Source: Gemmatimonadota bacterium
GTDB taxonomy: Bacteria > Gemmatimonadota > Gemmatimonadetes > Gemmatimonadales > Gemmatimonadaceae
Direction of reading: 5' to 3'
Assembly (NCBI GenBank): GCA_027346425.1
Contig: DAIESF010000002.1
Coordinates: 1-49,895 of the forward strand
Length of the DNA stretch: 49,895 nt
The notes under the pieces: generated by a model
The model's input: only the letters and a program-made list of their open reading frames with translations
Database searches by the model: none
Told to the model about the DNA's origin: nothing
Translations under genes and position numbers: made by a program
Part shown: one piece after another, positions 36,854-45,949 of the stretch
Position numbering within the stretch: the first letter of the stretch is position 1
Layout: each line of letters begins with the position of its first letter

Positions 36854-37429
36854 CTATAGCTTCTGGATCACTCCGCAGGCGATCCGGGCGCCGGCATTGC
36901 CGGCGGGATCGGTCATGTCGTCGTCGGCGTCGGCATGCAGGACGATGGCGGCGCCATCGGCATCGAAGAGGCCGGCCGGGCCGGCGTCGTTGGTCACCCG
37001 CAGTGTCATCGCCGTGTACCCGGAACTGCGCCCCCCGTTGATGATCACGTTGGGGAGGTCTCCCGCGTGCGGTCCGGCGGGATTCTTGGTTCCGTGCTTG
37101 TGGCCGTCCGGGTTCAGGTGGCCGCCCGCCGAGGCGAAGGCCGGCGGATCGCAGCGTCCGACGGTATGGATGTGCAGTCCGTGTGCCCCGTCGGCGACGC
37201 CGCGAACATCGACGTCGACGCGGATGGCCCCGTCCACCTGTCGAAACGTTGCCGTCCCCACTTCGGCGCCGGTGGTGGACCGCAACGTGGCCTGGGCGAA
37301 GGGGGCGGGGGCGCTGGGGCGGGAGGTGGCGCAGGCGGCGACGGTGACCGCCAGTGCGATGGCGGCACCCACTCGAGTCGACGAGGCGCCGACGACGGCG
37401 ATGCGGGTATGCGAGGGAGAGATAGGCAT
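36854..37429 (-). CDS. sodC: Cu/Zn superoxide dismutase, lipoprotein-like
   Basis: GLHIHTVGRCDPPAFASAGGHLNP, GPHAGDLPN, IVLHADADD, GARIACGVI. Confidence 0.93.
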   Translation of the reverse strand: MPISPSHTRIAVVGASSTRVGAAIALAVTVAACATSRPSAPAPFAQATLRSTTGAEVGTATFRQVDGAIRVDVDVRGVADGAHGLHIHTVGRCDPPAFASAGGHLNPDGHKHGTKNPAGPHAGDLPNVIINGGRSSGYTAMTLRVTNDAGPAGLFDADGAAIVLHADADDDMTDPAGNAGARIACGVIQKL

Positions 37430-37436
37430 GAGACGC

Positions 37437-38573
37437 TTAGTCCGGTGAGAGGAGGCGACGAGCTTCGAGCACCTTGTCCAACGCTTCCTGGGCCGACGGG
37501 GCAATGGCCGAGAGGTGCCCCATCTTGCGCCCCGGGCGCGCCGAGGCCTTTCCGTAGAGGTGAAGGCGCACATCCGGGATGGTGAGCGCCTCCGCGAAGT
37601 GCGGGCGCGCTCCCTCGACCCAGAGGTCGCCAAGGAGGTTGGCGATGGCCGCGGGGACGACGGAGGCGACCTCGCCTAACGGGAGACCGCAAACGGCGCG
37701 CACCAGCTGCTCGAACTGCGACGTGGAGTGGCCTCGTTCGGAGTGGTGGTACGTGTTGTGGGGTCGCGGGGCGAGTTCGTTCACCAGGAGGCGCCCGTCC
37801 TTCGTGAGGAAGAGCTCGACGGCGAGCAGCCCCACGATTCCCATCGTGTCGGCGATGGCGTGCGCGACCTGTTGCGCATGCTGCACCAGCGGGGCGGCAA
37901 GCCCGCCGGGGCAGATCGCCCAGTCGAGGACGCCGTGGACGTGGTGGTTCACCGACGGCGGGTAGACGGCGAAGGCGCCGTCCTCGCGGCGGGCCACCAG
38001 GACGGACAGCTCGAGGTCGAGGTCGAGAAACTGCTCGACGATCACCCGCCCGCCGCCTAACGATTCGTGCGCCTCGCGGGCCTCGTCGGGCGTGCGCACG
38101 CGTCGCTGGCCGCGCCCGTCGTACCCGCCCATCGGCGACTTGCAGATGGAGGGGCCCAGCACCGAAACCGCGTCAGCGCATTCGTCTGCGGTCATCACCG
38201 CGCGGTATCCTCCGACCGGGAAGCCGTGCGTGTCGAGCCAGGACCGCTGGCGAATGCGGTCCTGCACCGTGAAGATCGCCTCGGCGCGCGGCCGCAAGGG
38301 GGCCATGCCCGACACGGCCTCGAGGGCGGGGCGGCCGATCTGCTCGATCTCGAGCGTCACCACGTCGCAGTCGCGGGCGAGGTCGGCGGCGGCGTCGGCG
38401 TCGTCGAAGCGGGCGGTGATGGTGCGCGAAGCGACCGCCCGGGCCGGGCAGTCGGGATCGGGATCGAGCACCTGCACGTCGTAGCCTAACGAGCGTGCCG
38501 CCATCCCGGTCATCCGTCCCAGCTGACCGCCGCCGAGGATCCCGATGGTGCCCCCGGGGACGATCACGCTCAC
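37437..38573 (-). CDS. purK: 5-(carboxyamino)imidazole ribonucleotide synthase
   Basis: GILGGGQLGRMTGMAARSLGY; CKSPMGGYDGRGQ; VNELAPRPHNTYHHSE. Confidence 0.96.
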   Translation of the reverse strand: MSVIVPGGTIGILGGGQLGRMTGMAARSLGYDVQVLDPDPDCPARAVASRTITARFDDADAAADLARDCDVVTLEIEQIGRPALEAVSGMAPLRPRAEAIFTVQDRIRQRSWLDTHGFPVGGYRAVMTADECADAVSVLGPSICKSPMGGYDGRGQRRVRTPDEAREAHESLGGGRVIVEQFLDLDLELSVLVARREDGAFAVYPPSVNHHVHGVLDWAICPGGLAAPLVQHAQQVAHAIADTMGIVGLLAVELFLTKDGRLLVNELAPRPHNTYHHSERGHSTSQFEQLVRAVCGLPLGEVASVVPAAIANLLGDLWVEGARPHFAEALTIPDVRLHLYGKASARPGRKMGHLSAIAPSAQEALDKVLEARRLLSPD

Positions 38574-39064
38574 GGCAACACCTGGGCGAGGACGTCGTCG
38601 CGCCGCGCCGCCCGCCAGGCACGCAGCCGCTCGCGCACCTCGGGATGGCGCGCGGCGACGATCTCGGCGGCCAGGATCGCGGCGTTGATTGCCCCCGGCT
38701 TCCCGATCGCCAAGGTTCCCACCGGGACGCCGGCCGGCATCTGCACGATGGAGAGGAGGGCGTCCTGCCCGTTGAGCATCGTGGCCGGGATCGGGACGCC
38801 CAGCACCGGAAGGAGCGACTTGGCGGCGATCATCCCCGGAAGATGCGCCGCGCCTCCGGCGGCGGCGATCACCACCACGAGTCCTCGCGACTCCGCCCGT
38901 TCCGCGTACTCGAACATCCAGTCAGGTGTGCGATGCGCCGACACGATGCGCGCTTCGTACGGGACCTGGAGTTCGTCGAGCATGGCGCAGCAGTGCTGCA
39001 TGTGCTCGTAGTCGGACTTCGAGCCCATCACCACCCCGACGAGGGGCGTGGTCGATTGCGGCAT
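38570..39064 (-). CDS. purE: 5-(carboxyamino)imidazole ribonucleotide mutase
   Basis: GVVMGSKSDYEHMQ, SAHRTPDWMFEYA, AAAGGAAHLPGM; 4-bp overlap with purK. Confidence 0.96.
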   Translation of the reverse strand: MPQSTTPLVGVVMGSKSDYEHMQHCCAMLDELQVPYEARIVSAHRTPDWMFEYAERAESRGLVVVIAAAGGAAHLPGMIAAKSLLPVLGVPIPATMLNGQDALLSIVQMPAGVPVGTLAIGKPGAINAAILAAEIVAARHPEVRERLRAWRAARRDDVLAQVLP

Positions 39065-39275
39065 GAGAGCAGGGAGGCTGGAGTCGGGGGATCGTCGGCG
39101 ATGGGGGCGCAGGGTGGGCTCGCCGGAGCGCCGACGGAATCGGAAGCCGAGATGAAATATGCCCCCGCTGCACCGGGGGACGAAGGGGGAGGGCCACGTC
39201 GCCGCCCGGCGGGCCGGGCGACATATTCTCGACCCAGGCCGCCTCCAGTCAGACGCCACCCTCGCACGAACCGAC

Positions 39276-41366
39276 ATGTCACGAAGACTCTTCCCCGTCA
39301 TCGCTGTGGCCGTCGTCATGGTCGCGCTGCCGCCGCTGCTCCGTGCCCAGGGAGGCGGCGCGCTCTCCATCGAGCAGCTCCTCGCCACCCCGTTCCCGAG
39401 CACGATGGTCGCCGCTCCGACTGGTGGTGCGGTGGCCTGGGTCCTCAATGAACGTGGTGCGCGCAACGTCTGGATCGCCCTCCCGCCTACCTACGCCGGG
39501 CGGCGCCTGACGAGCTACACCGCCGATGACGGTCAGGAGATTTCATCGCTCACGTGGGAGCCCGATGGTGCGGCGCTGGTCTACGTCAGGGGAGGCGCGC
39601 GCAATCGGGCGGGAGAGAGCCCCAACCCGGCGCAGGACCCGAGCGGGGCGGAGCGTGCGATCGTCCGCGTCGCGGTGGCGGGTGGCGCGCCGGTGCGTCT
39701 GGGCGGAGGCTCGGACCCCAGCATCTCCCCCGACGGCGCGACGATCCTCGTCAACCGAGGCAAGCTGTGGCGACGCTCGCTGCGCGATCCGAACGCCGAC
39801 TTCAGCGAGTTGCTCAATATCCGCGGTTCTTTCGGTCACGTGCGCTGGTCGCCCGACGGCTCGAAGTTCAGCTTTGTCAGCAGTCGCGGCGATCACGCCT
39901 TCATTGGTGTCTTCGACGTCGCGGCACGTACCGTGAAGTTTCTCTCGCCGAGTGTGGATACCGACGGGGAGCAGGTGTGGTCGCCCGATGGAGCACGCAT
40001 CGCCTTCATGCGCGCGCCGGCGTCGAGCGCGCTCAACATCTTCCGCGCCGAGCGCACCGGGCGTCCGTGGTCCATCATGGTGGCCGATGTGGCGTCTGGA
40101 ACCGCGCATGAGGCGTGGACCGCCGACGAAGGCGACGGGAGCGTCCCTCGCGAGATCGTCGGTCGCGACCAACTGCTGTGGGGGGACGGGGACCATCTCG
40201 TCTTTCCGTGGGAGAAGGACGGATGGACGCACCTCTATTCACTTCCGCTCGCCGGCGGGCGTCCCACGCTCCTCACCCCCGGCGACGGCGAGGTGGAAGA
40301 CGTCGCGCTCAGTCGCGATCGGCGCGAGGTGATCTACAACAGCAACCAGGGCGACATCGACCGGCGGCACATCTGGCGTGTTCCGGTGCGCGGGGGGGCA
40401 GCACAGGCCGTCACGCGCGGTGAGGGGATCGAGTGGGCACCGGCCGAACTGAGCGACGGAACGCTCGCCTTCCTGCGCTCCGACGCTCGCACGCCGGCCC
40501 AACCGATGCGAATGGCTGCTGGCGGGAGCGTGCGTCCACTCATCCCCGGCGTGGTCGCCGACTTCCCCTCGGGGCGCCTCGTACAGCCGCAAGCGGTGAC
40601 CATCACGGCCTCCGACGGCATGAGGATCCCGGCCCAGCTCTTCCTCCCACCCGATGGACGCCCCGGGGCCAAGCATCCGGCGGCGCTCTTCTTTCATGGC
40701 GGATCGCGTCGCCAGATGCTCCTCGGCTACAACTACGGCGAGTACTACCACAACGCGTACTCGCTCAACCAGTACCTGGTGAGCCGCGGCTTCGTCGTGC
40801 TCTCCGTGAACTACCGGAGCGGGATCGGCTACGGGCTCGCCTTCCGCGAGGCGGAGCGATACGGGGCCGGAGGGGCGAGCGAGTTCAACGATGTGGTGGG
40901 GGCAGGGCTGTACCTGCGCAGCCGCCCGGAAGTGGACCCGGCGAAGATCGCGCTATGGGGCGGTTCGTATGGCGGGTTTCTCACCGCGATGGGGCTCGCC
41001 CGCGCCCCCGAGCTCTTTGCCACCGGAGTCGACATTCACGGCGTCCACGACTGGAATGTCGGCATCCGGACGTTTGTCCCAAGCTACAACCCACTGGAAA
41101 GCCCGGAACGCTCGCGGTTGGCGCTCGAGTCGTCACCCCTCGCCTCGCTCGAACGCTGGCGGGCGCCCGTGCTGGTGATCCATGGAGACGATGATCGCAA
41201 CGTGTCGTTCGCCGAGACGATAACGCTCGTCGAGCGGCTGCGGGAGCGGAAGGTCGAGGTGGAGCAATTGATCTTCCCCGATGAGGTGCACTCGTTCCTC
41301 CGCCACGCCTCGTGGGTGGCGGCGTACCGGGCGGCGGCGGAGTTCCTCGAGCGCCGGCTTCGTTGA
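39276..41366 (+). CDS. S9 family prolyl oligopeptidase-like peptidase
   Basis: Propeller SPDGSKFSF repeats; ALWGGSYGGFLTAMG nucleophile; VIHGDDDRNVSF; FPDEVHSF; signal peptide. Confidence 0.93.
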   Translation: MSRRLFPVIAVAVVMVALPPLLRAQGGGALSIEQLLATPFPSTMVAAPTGGAVAWVLNERGARNVWIALPPTYAGRRLTSYTADDGQEISSLTWEPDGAALVYVRGGARNRAGESPNPAQDPSGAERAIVRVAVAGGAPVRLGGGSDPSISPDGATILVNRGKLWRRSLRDPNADFSELLNIRGSFGHVRWSPDGSKFSFVSSRGDHAFIGVFDVAARTVKFLSPSVDTDGEQVWSPDGARIAFMRAPASSALNIFRAERTGRPWSIMVADVASGTAHEAWTADEGDGSVPREIVGRDQLLWGDGDHLVFPWEKDGWTHLYSLPLAGGRPTLLTPGDGEVEDVALSRDRREVIYNSNQGDIDRRHIWRVPVRGGAAQAVTRGEGIEWAPAELSDGTLAFLRSDARTPAQPMRMAAGGSVRPLIPGVVADFPSGRLVQPQAVTITASDGMRIPAQLFLPPDGRPGAKHPAALFFHGGSRRQMLLGYNYGEYYHNAYSLNQYLVSRGFVVLSVNYRSGIGYGLAFREAERYGAGGASEFNDVVGAGLYLRSRPEVDPAKIALWGGSYGGFLTAMGLARAPELFATGVDIHGVHDWNVGIRTFVPSYNPLESPERSRLALESSPLASLERWRAPVLVIHGDDDRNVSFAETITLVERLRERKVEVEQLIFPDEVHSFLRHASWVAAYRAAAEFLERRLR

Positions 41367-41672
41367 GTTGGATGATGGACGGGCGGTGACCGGGCATCAT
41401 CCTGCACCGCCTGTGCGGCATTTGTAGCCCTATAGTGAGAATGCAGGGAGCGACTTCCCCGGCGCCACCGTCGCGTGGCGTCGGGGATTCCACTGCGGTG
41501 TATCCCCGCCCCTTGTCGGACGAATCGCCCTTGCGAGTCGAGCGCAGCGGGCCCATGGTGGACCGCCGCGTGGTTTGCGGCACGCCCCGAATGCGCTGTT
41601 CCGCCGGTGAGCACACCTGGCGTGACGATAGCAGGTGCACGGTACATCACTCCAACCGGGAGACGGGCGCAG

Positions 41673-42833
41673 ATGCACGGACCATCCACGCATCCGTGGG
41701 TCGAGGGCGAGACCCTCGGCACGCACCTCGAAGAGCGCGGCGTCGACCGCCGCGAATTCCTGACCTTCTGCGGCAAGATGGTCGCGATCCTCGGACTCGC
41801 CAACAGCGCGCTCCCGCGCATGGCCGAGGCGCTCCAGTCCATCAAGCGTCCCTCCGTGATCTGGATCCAGTTACAGGAGTGCACCGGCTGCGTCGAGAGC
41901 CTCCTCCGGAGCGCCGAGCCCACGGTTGGCGATCTGGTGCTCGATGTCATCTCGCTGGACTATCAGCATACGCTGATGGCGGCGGCGGGGAGCGACCTCG
42001 AGCGGGCACTCCAATCGTCAATGGCCGAGAACAAGGGGAAGTACGTCCTGGTGGTGACCGGGTCGATCCCAACGAAGGAAAACGGGATCTATTGCACGAT
42101 TGGCGGGCGCCCGGCCCAGGAGATCCTCGAGGAGGCGGCAGCGGGAGCTGCCGCGATCCTGGCCGTCGGCGCCTGCGCCTACTGGGGGAGCGTGCAGGCG
42201 GCGCGCCCGAACCCGACCGGGGCGGTGGGGGTGCGCGACATCATCAAGAACAAGCCGGTCCTCAACATTCCCGGCTGCCCACCCATCGGCGACGTGATCA
42301 CCGCGACGATCGCGCACTACCTGACCTTCAACCGGCTCCCCGAAGCCGACGGGGAAGGGCGTCCGCTGTTCGCCTACGGGAAGCGCATCCACGACCAGTG
42401 CACGCGTCGCTCGCACTTCGACGCCGGGCAGTTTGTCGAGGTGTTCGACGACGAGGCGGCGCGCAAGGGATGGTGCCTGTACCACGTCGGGTGCAAGGGG
42501 CCGGCGACCTTCTCGCCGTGCCCGATCTTCCTCTGGAATACGCGCACGAGCTGGCCGATCGGTGCCGGGCATCCATGTATCGGGTGCACGGAACCGTATT
42601 TCTGGGACACGATGCCCCCGTTCTACGATCGCCTGCCGGGCGTCGTGGGCTTCGGGGTGGAGCGTCGCGCCGACATCATCGGGGCTACGCTGGCCGGTGC
42701 GGTCACGGCCGGCATCGCGTTGCACGCGACGGCAACGGGGATCTATCAATTGCGTCATCGCCGGCAGGCCGAGGCCGCCGAAGGCGCCGCCACGGCGGCA
42801 GCCGCCACGAAGGAGGACTCGAGCAATGGCTAG
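41673..42833 (+). CDS. hyaA: Group 1 [NiFe] hydrogenase small subunit, Tat-exported
   Basis: DRREFLTFCGKM Tat motif; QECTGCVES, GACAYWGSVQAA, IPGCPP, HDQCTRRSHFD, GHPCIGCTEPYFWD. Confidence 0.95.
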   Translation: MHGPSTHPWVEGETLGTHLEERGVDRREFLTFCGKMVAILGLANSALPRMAEALQSIKRPSVIWIQLQECTGCVESLLRSAEPTVGDLVLDVISLDYQHTLMAAAGSDLERALQSSMAENKGKYVLVVTGSIPTKENGIYCTIGGRPAQEILEEAAAGAAAILAVGACAYWGSVQAARPNPTGAVGVRDIIKNKPVLNIPGCPPIGDVITATIAHYLTFNRLPEADGEGRPLFAYGKRIHDQCTRRSHFDAGQFVEVFDDEAARKGWCLYHVGCKGPATFSPCPIFLWNTRTSWPIGAGHPCIGCTEPYFWDTMPPFYDRLPGVVGFGVERRADIIGATLAGAVTAGIALHATATGIYQLRHRRQAEAAEGAATAAAATKEDSSNG

Positions 42834-44541
42834 CACGCGCGTCGTCGTCGATCCCATCTCCCGCATCGAGGGGCACCTGCGGATCGAGGTGCAGGCCGAC
42901 AACGGGAAGATCGGGAACGCCTGGGCTGCGGCCACGCAGTTCCGCGGGATCGAGCTCATCATGAAGGACCGCGACCCGCGCGACGCCTGGGCATTTACGC
43001 AGCGCATTTGCGGCGTGTGCACCGTGGTGCACGCCGTGGCCTCGTGCCGGGCAGTGGAGGACGCGCTGGACATCACCATTCCGCCCAACGCCAACCTCAT
43101 CCGCAACATCGTCCTTGCGCAGCAGTTCGTGCATGACCATGTCGTGCACTTCTATCACCTGCACGCGCTGGACTGGGTGGACGTGGTGAGCGCGCTGAAG
43201 GCCGATCCGGCGGCCTCGGCGAAGATTGCCGCCGCGATCTCCCCATGGCCCAACAACTCGGCCACCTATTTCGGCGAGGTGCAGGAGCGCCTGAAGAAGT
43301 TCGTCGGGGCAGGGCAGCTTGGCATTTTCGCCAACGGCTACTGGGGGCACCCGGCGTACAAACTCCCGCCCGAGGTGAACCTGATCGCGGTGGCGCACTA
43401 TCTCGAGGCGCTCGACTGGCAGCGCGAGATCATCCGTCTGCACGCCATCTTTGGGGGCAAGAATCCGCACCCCAACTTCCTGGTCGGTGGCATGGCGTCG
43501 GCGATCAACCTCGAGTCGACGGCGACGATCAACGCCGAGCGGCTGACGGACATTCGCCAGCTCATCACCACCGCGCAGCGCTTCGTGGAGCAGGTGTACT
43601 GGCCCGATGTCCTGGCCATCGCCGGCTTCTACAAGGATTGGGCGTCGATCGGCGGCGGGGCGAAGAACTACCTCGCGTGCGGCGAGTTCCCCGACAACGA
43701 CATCCGTGACGTGAAGTCGCTCTACTTCCCGCGCGGGGTGATCCTCGACCGCGACCTGACCACGGTGCACGAGTACGACCAGGAACTGGTCAAGGAGAAC
43801 ATCTTCTCGAGCTGGTACGAGTACACCGGCGGGAACGAGGCGGCACTCCATCCATATGAGGGGGAGACGTCGCCGAAGTACACGGGACCGCCGACGCCGT
43901 GGAAGTTCCTGCAGGAGGAGAAGAAGTACTCGTGGATGAAGGCGCCGCGGTATGACGGGAAGGTGATGGAAGTGGGTCCGTTGGCGCGGATGCTGGTGGC
44001 CTATGCCTCGGGGCACGAAGAGGCGAAGGCGATTGTCGGGGAAGCGTTAGGCAAGCTGGGGGTCGGTTCGGCGGCGCTCTTCTCGACGCTGGGGAGGACG
44101 GCGGCGCGGGCGGCGGAGACGGTGCTTATCGCCCGGCGGCTGGACGTGTGGTACAACCGCCTGGTGGAGCGCATCAAGAGCGGCGACACCACCACGTTCG
44201 TGGGCGACAAGTGGAAGCCGGAGAGCTGGCCGGCGACGGCGCGTGGGTACGGATACCTCGATGCGCCACGGGGCGCCCTCGGGCACTGGGTGCAGATCGC
44301 GGGCCCGGCAATCAAGCACTACCAGTGCGTGGTGCCATCCACCTGGAACTGCTCGCCTCGCGACCCGCAGGGGCAGATGGGGCCCTACGAGCAGTCACTG
44401 GTGGACAACCATCCGCTGGCCAAGCCCGAGCAACCGCTCGAGATCCTGCGCACGATCCACTCGTTCGACCCCTGCCTCGCCTGCGGCGTGCACGTGATCG
44501 ACGCGGAGGGGCAGCCGGTCGTGGAGGTGCACGTGCAATGA
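42826..44541 (+). CDS. hyaB: Group 1 [NiFe] hydrogenase large subunit
   Basis: L1 RICGVCTVVHA; L2 DPCLACGVH followed by a VIDAEGQPVVEVHVQ extension. Confidence 0.96.
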   Translation: MASTRVVVDPISRIEGHLRIEVQADNGKIGNAWAAATQFRGIELIMKDRDPRDAWAFTQRICGVCTVVHAVASCRAVEDALDITIPPNANLIRNIVLAQQFVHDHVVHFYHLHALDWVDVVSALKADPAASAKIAAAISPWPNNSATYFGEVQERLKKFVGAGQLGIFANGYWGHPAYKLPPEVNLIAVAHYLEALDWQREIIRLHAIFGGKNPHPNFLVGGMASAINLESTATINAERLTDIRQLITTAQRFVEQVYWPDVLAIAGFYKDWASIGGGAKNYLACGEFPDNDIRDVKSLYFPRGVILDRDLTTVHEYDQELVKENIFSSWYEYTGGNEAALHPYEGETSPKYTGPPTPWKFLQEEKKYSWMKAPRYDGKVMEVGPLARMLVAYASGHEEAKAIVGEALGKLGVGSAALFSTLGRTAARAAETVLIARRLDVWYNRLVERIKSGDTTTFVGDKWKPESWPATARGYGYLDAPRGALGHWVQIAGPAIKHYQCVVPSTWNCSPRDPQGQMGPYEQSLVDNHPLAKPEQPLEILRTIHSFDPCLACGVHVIDAEGQPVVEVHVQ

Positions 44542-45305
44542 CCGCGACCCCGCAACCCGCCCACGAGCCGAAGAAGTGGCGCCGGCCCCTCGGCATCCAG
44601 CTGCGCAGCCAGCTCAGCGCGCCCACGGGCGACTATCGGTGGGTGTACCTGTGGGGGTGGCCGCTGCGCGTCGTGCACTGGGCGTCGGCCGCGGCGATCG
44701 TCGTCCTCGTCGTCACCGGACTGTATATCGGTCGACCGTACTTCATCATCAGCGGCGAGGCGAGCAATCACTTCGTGATGGGGTGGATGCGCTTTGTGCA
44801 CTTTGTCTGTGCCGGGGTGCTGGTGGCCGCGGCGATCCTGCGATTCTATTGGTTCCTGATGGGGAACCGGTACGAGCGCTTCGGCGCACTCTTTCCGGTC
44901 AGCCGCAAGCGGCGGTACGACCTGTGGCGCACGCTGCGCGCGTACGCCTTGATCCGCCCGGACGAGGCGCCGAAGTACCTGGGGCACAATCCCCTCCAGC
45001 AGGTGGCCGTGACCGGCGTGTACGTGGCACTGCTGGTGATCATCTGCACCGGTTTCGCGATGTACGGCCAGGCCACCCCCGATGGCCTGATCGCCCGCGC
45101 CTTCGCGTGGGTGGCGCCGCTCTTGGGCGGGATGCAGGTGGTGCGCTTCGTGCACCACGTCCTCACGTGGTGCATCATCATCTTCATCCCGCTGCACATC
45201 TACCTCGCCATTCGGCACGAGCTCCTCGACCATGGGGCGACGGTGTCGTCGATCATCAGCGGCGGCCGCTTCGTAAGCGTGCGGGAGCACTTCGAGGATG
45301 CCTAA
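44538..45305 (+). CDS. hyaC: Hydrogenase cytochrome b subunit
   Basis: Multi-TM; WPLRVVHWASA, FVHFVCAGVL, FVHHVLTWCIIIFIPLHIYLAIRHE. Confidence 0.92.
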   Translation: MTATPQPAHEPKKWRRPLGIQLRSQLSAPTGDYRWVYLWGWPLRVVHWASAAAIVVLVVTGLYIGRPYFIISGEASNHFVMGWMRFVHFVCAGVLVAAAILRFYWFLMGNRYERFGALFPVSRKRRYDLWRTLRAYALIRPDEAPKYLGHNPLQQVAVTGVYVALLVIICTGFAMYGQATPDGLIARAFAWVAPLLGGMQVVRFVHHVLTWCIIIFIPLHIYLAIRHELLDHGATVSSIISGGRFVSVREHFEDA

Positions 45306-45774
45306 CGAGCGCGGCGCGACGGTCGTGATCGGGCTCGGCAACCCGATCATGGGCGATGATGGGCTGGGGCTGGCGGCACTCGACGTGCTCCGTGCACGGT
45401 GCCCTCCCGCTCCCGGCGTCGAGTTCGTCGACGGCGGGACTTGGGGACTTGCGCTCCTCCCGGTCGTCGAACGCGCCGAACGACTCCTCCTCCTCGACGC
45501 CATCACCTGCGGCAAGGAACCGGGGACCGTCGTGACGCTGCACGGCGACCTGATCCCCGCGTACATGATGACCAAGGTGTCGCCGCACCAGGTGGACATG
45601 CGGGAGGTGTTGGCGCTGGCGGCCTTGCGCGGCGCGTCGCCGACCGAAGTGGTTGCCATTGGCGCGCAGCCGGCCGTCGTCGACCTCGTTGGAAATCTCT
45701 CACCTGAAGTTGCTGCTGCGGTGGAAACGGTTGCGGTGCGCGCGATGGCCCAGCTCGAGGCGTGGTCTTTATAA
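45298..45774 (+). CDS. hyaD: Hydrogenase maturation endopeptidase (HyaD/HybD family)
   Basis: VIGLGNPIMGDDGLGLAAL; FVDGGTWGLALL; SPHQVDM. Confidence 0.93.
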   Translation: MPNERGATVVIGLGNPIMGDDGLGLAALDVLRARCPPAPGVEFVDGGTWGLALLPVVERAERLLLLDAITCGKEPGTVVTLHGDLIPAYMMTKVSPHQVDMREVLALAALRGASPTEVVAIGAQPAVVDLVGNLSPEVAAAVETVAVRAMAQLEAWSL

Positions 45775-45778
45775 ATCG

Positions 45779-45807
45779 TTGACGCCTGATTGGCCGGAGC
45801 CTATCGT
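45779..45807 (+). promoter_or_regulatory. Putative sigma70-type promoter for susC-like gene
   Basis: TTGACG, 17-nt spacer, TATCGT. Confidence 0.45.
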
Positions 45808-45949
45808 AGCTCGCTCGGGTCTCGCCGCTCGACTCGAGCAGGTGCCACGCCTACGCCACCACAGGCGTCCGGTCCTTCTCCCTCGCTGATCTCCCGGCGA
45901 CTAGAGCGGTGCCCCGGTTCTCAACCCCCAATCACCAGGAGTCCCCAGA

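Noticed and set aside
41431-41436. TATAGT as a -10 box for the hydrogenase operon
   Set aside because: No recognisable -35 at 16-18 nt upstream; too weak to call.
3536-45307. Idea that GCCTAACG sites are systematic sequencing errors of GCCCAACG
   Set aside because: Several copies form stop codons at sensible protein ends and natural gene overlaps; kept only as a check, not as the preferred explanation.
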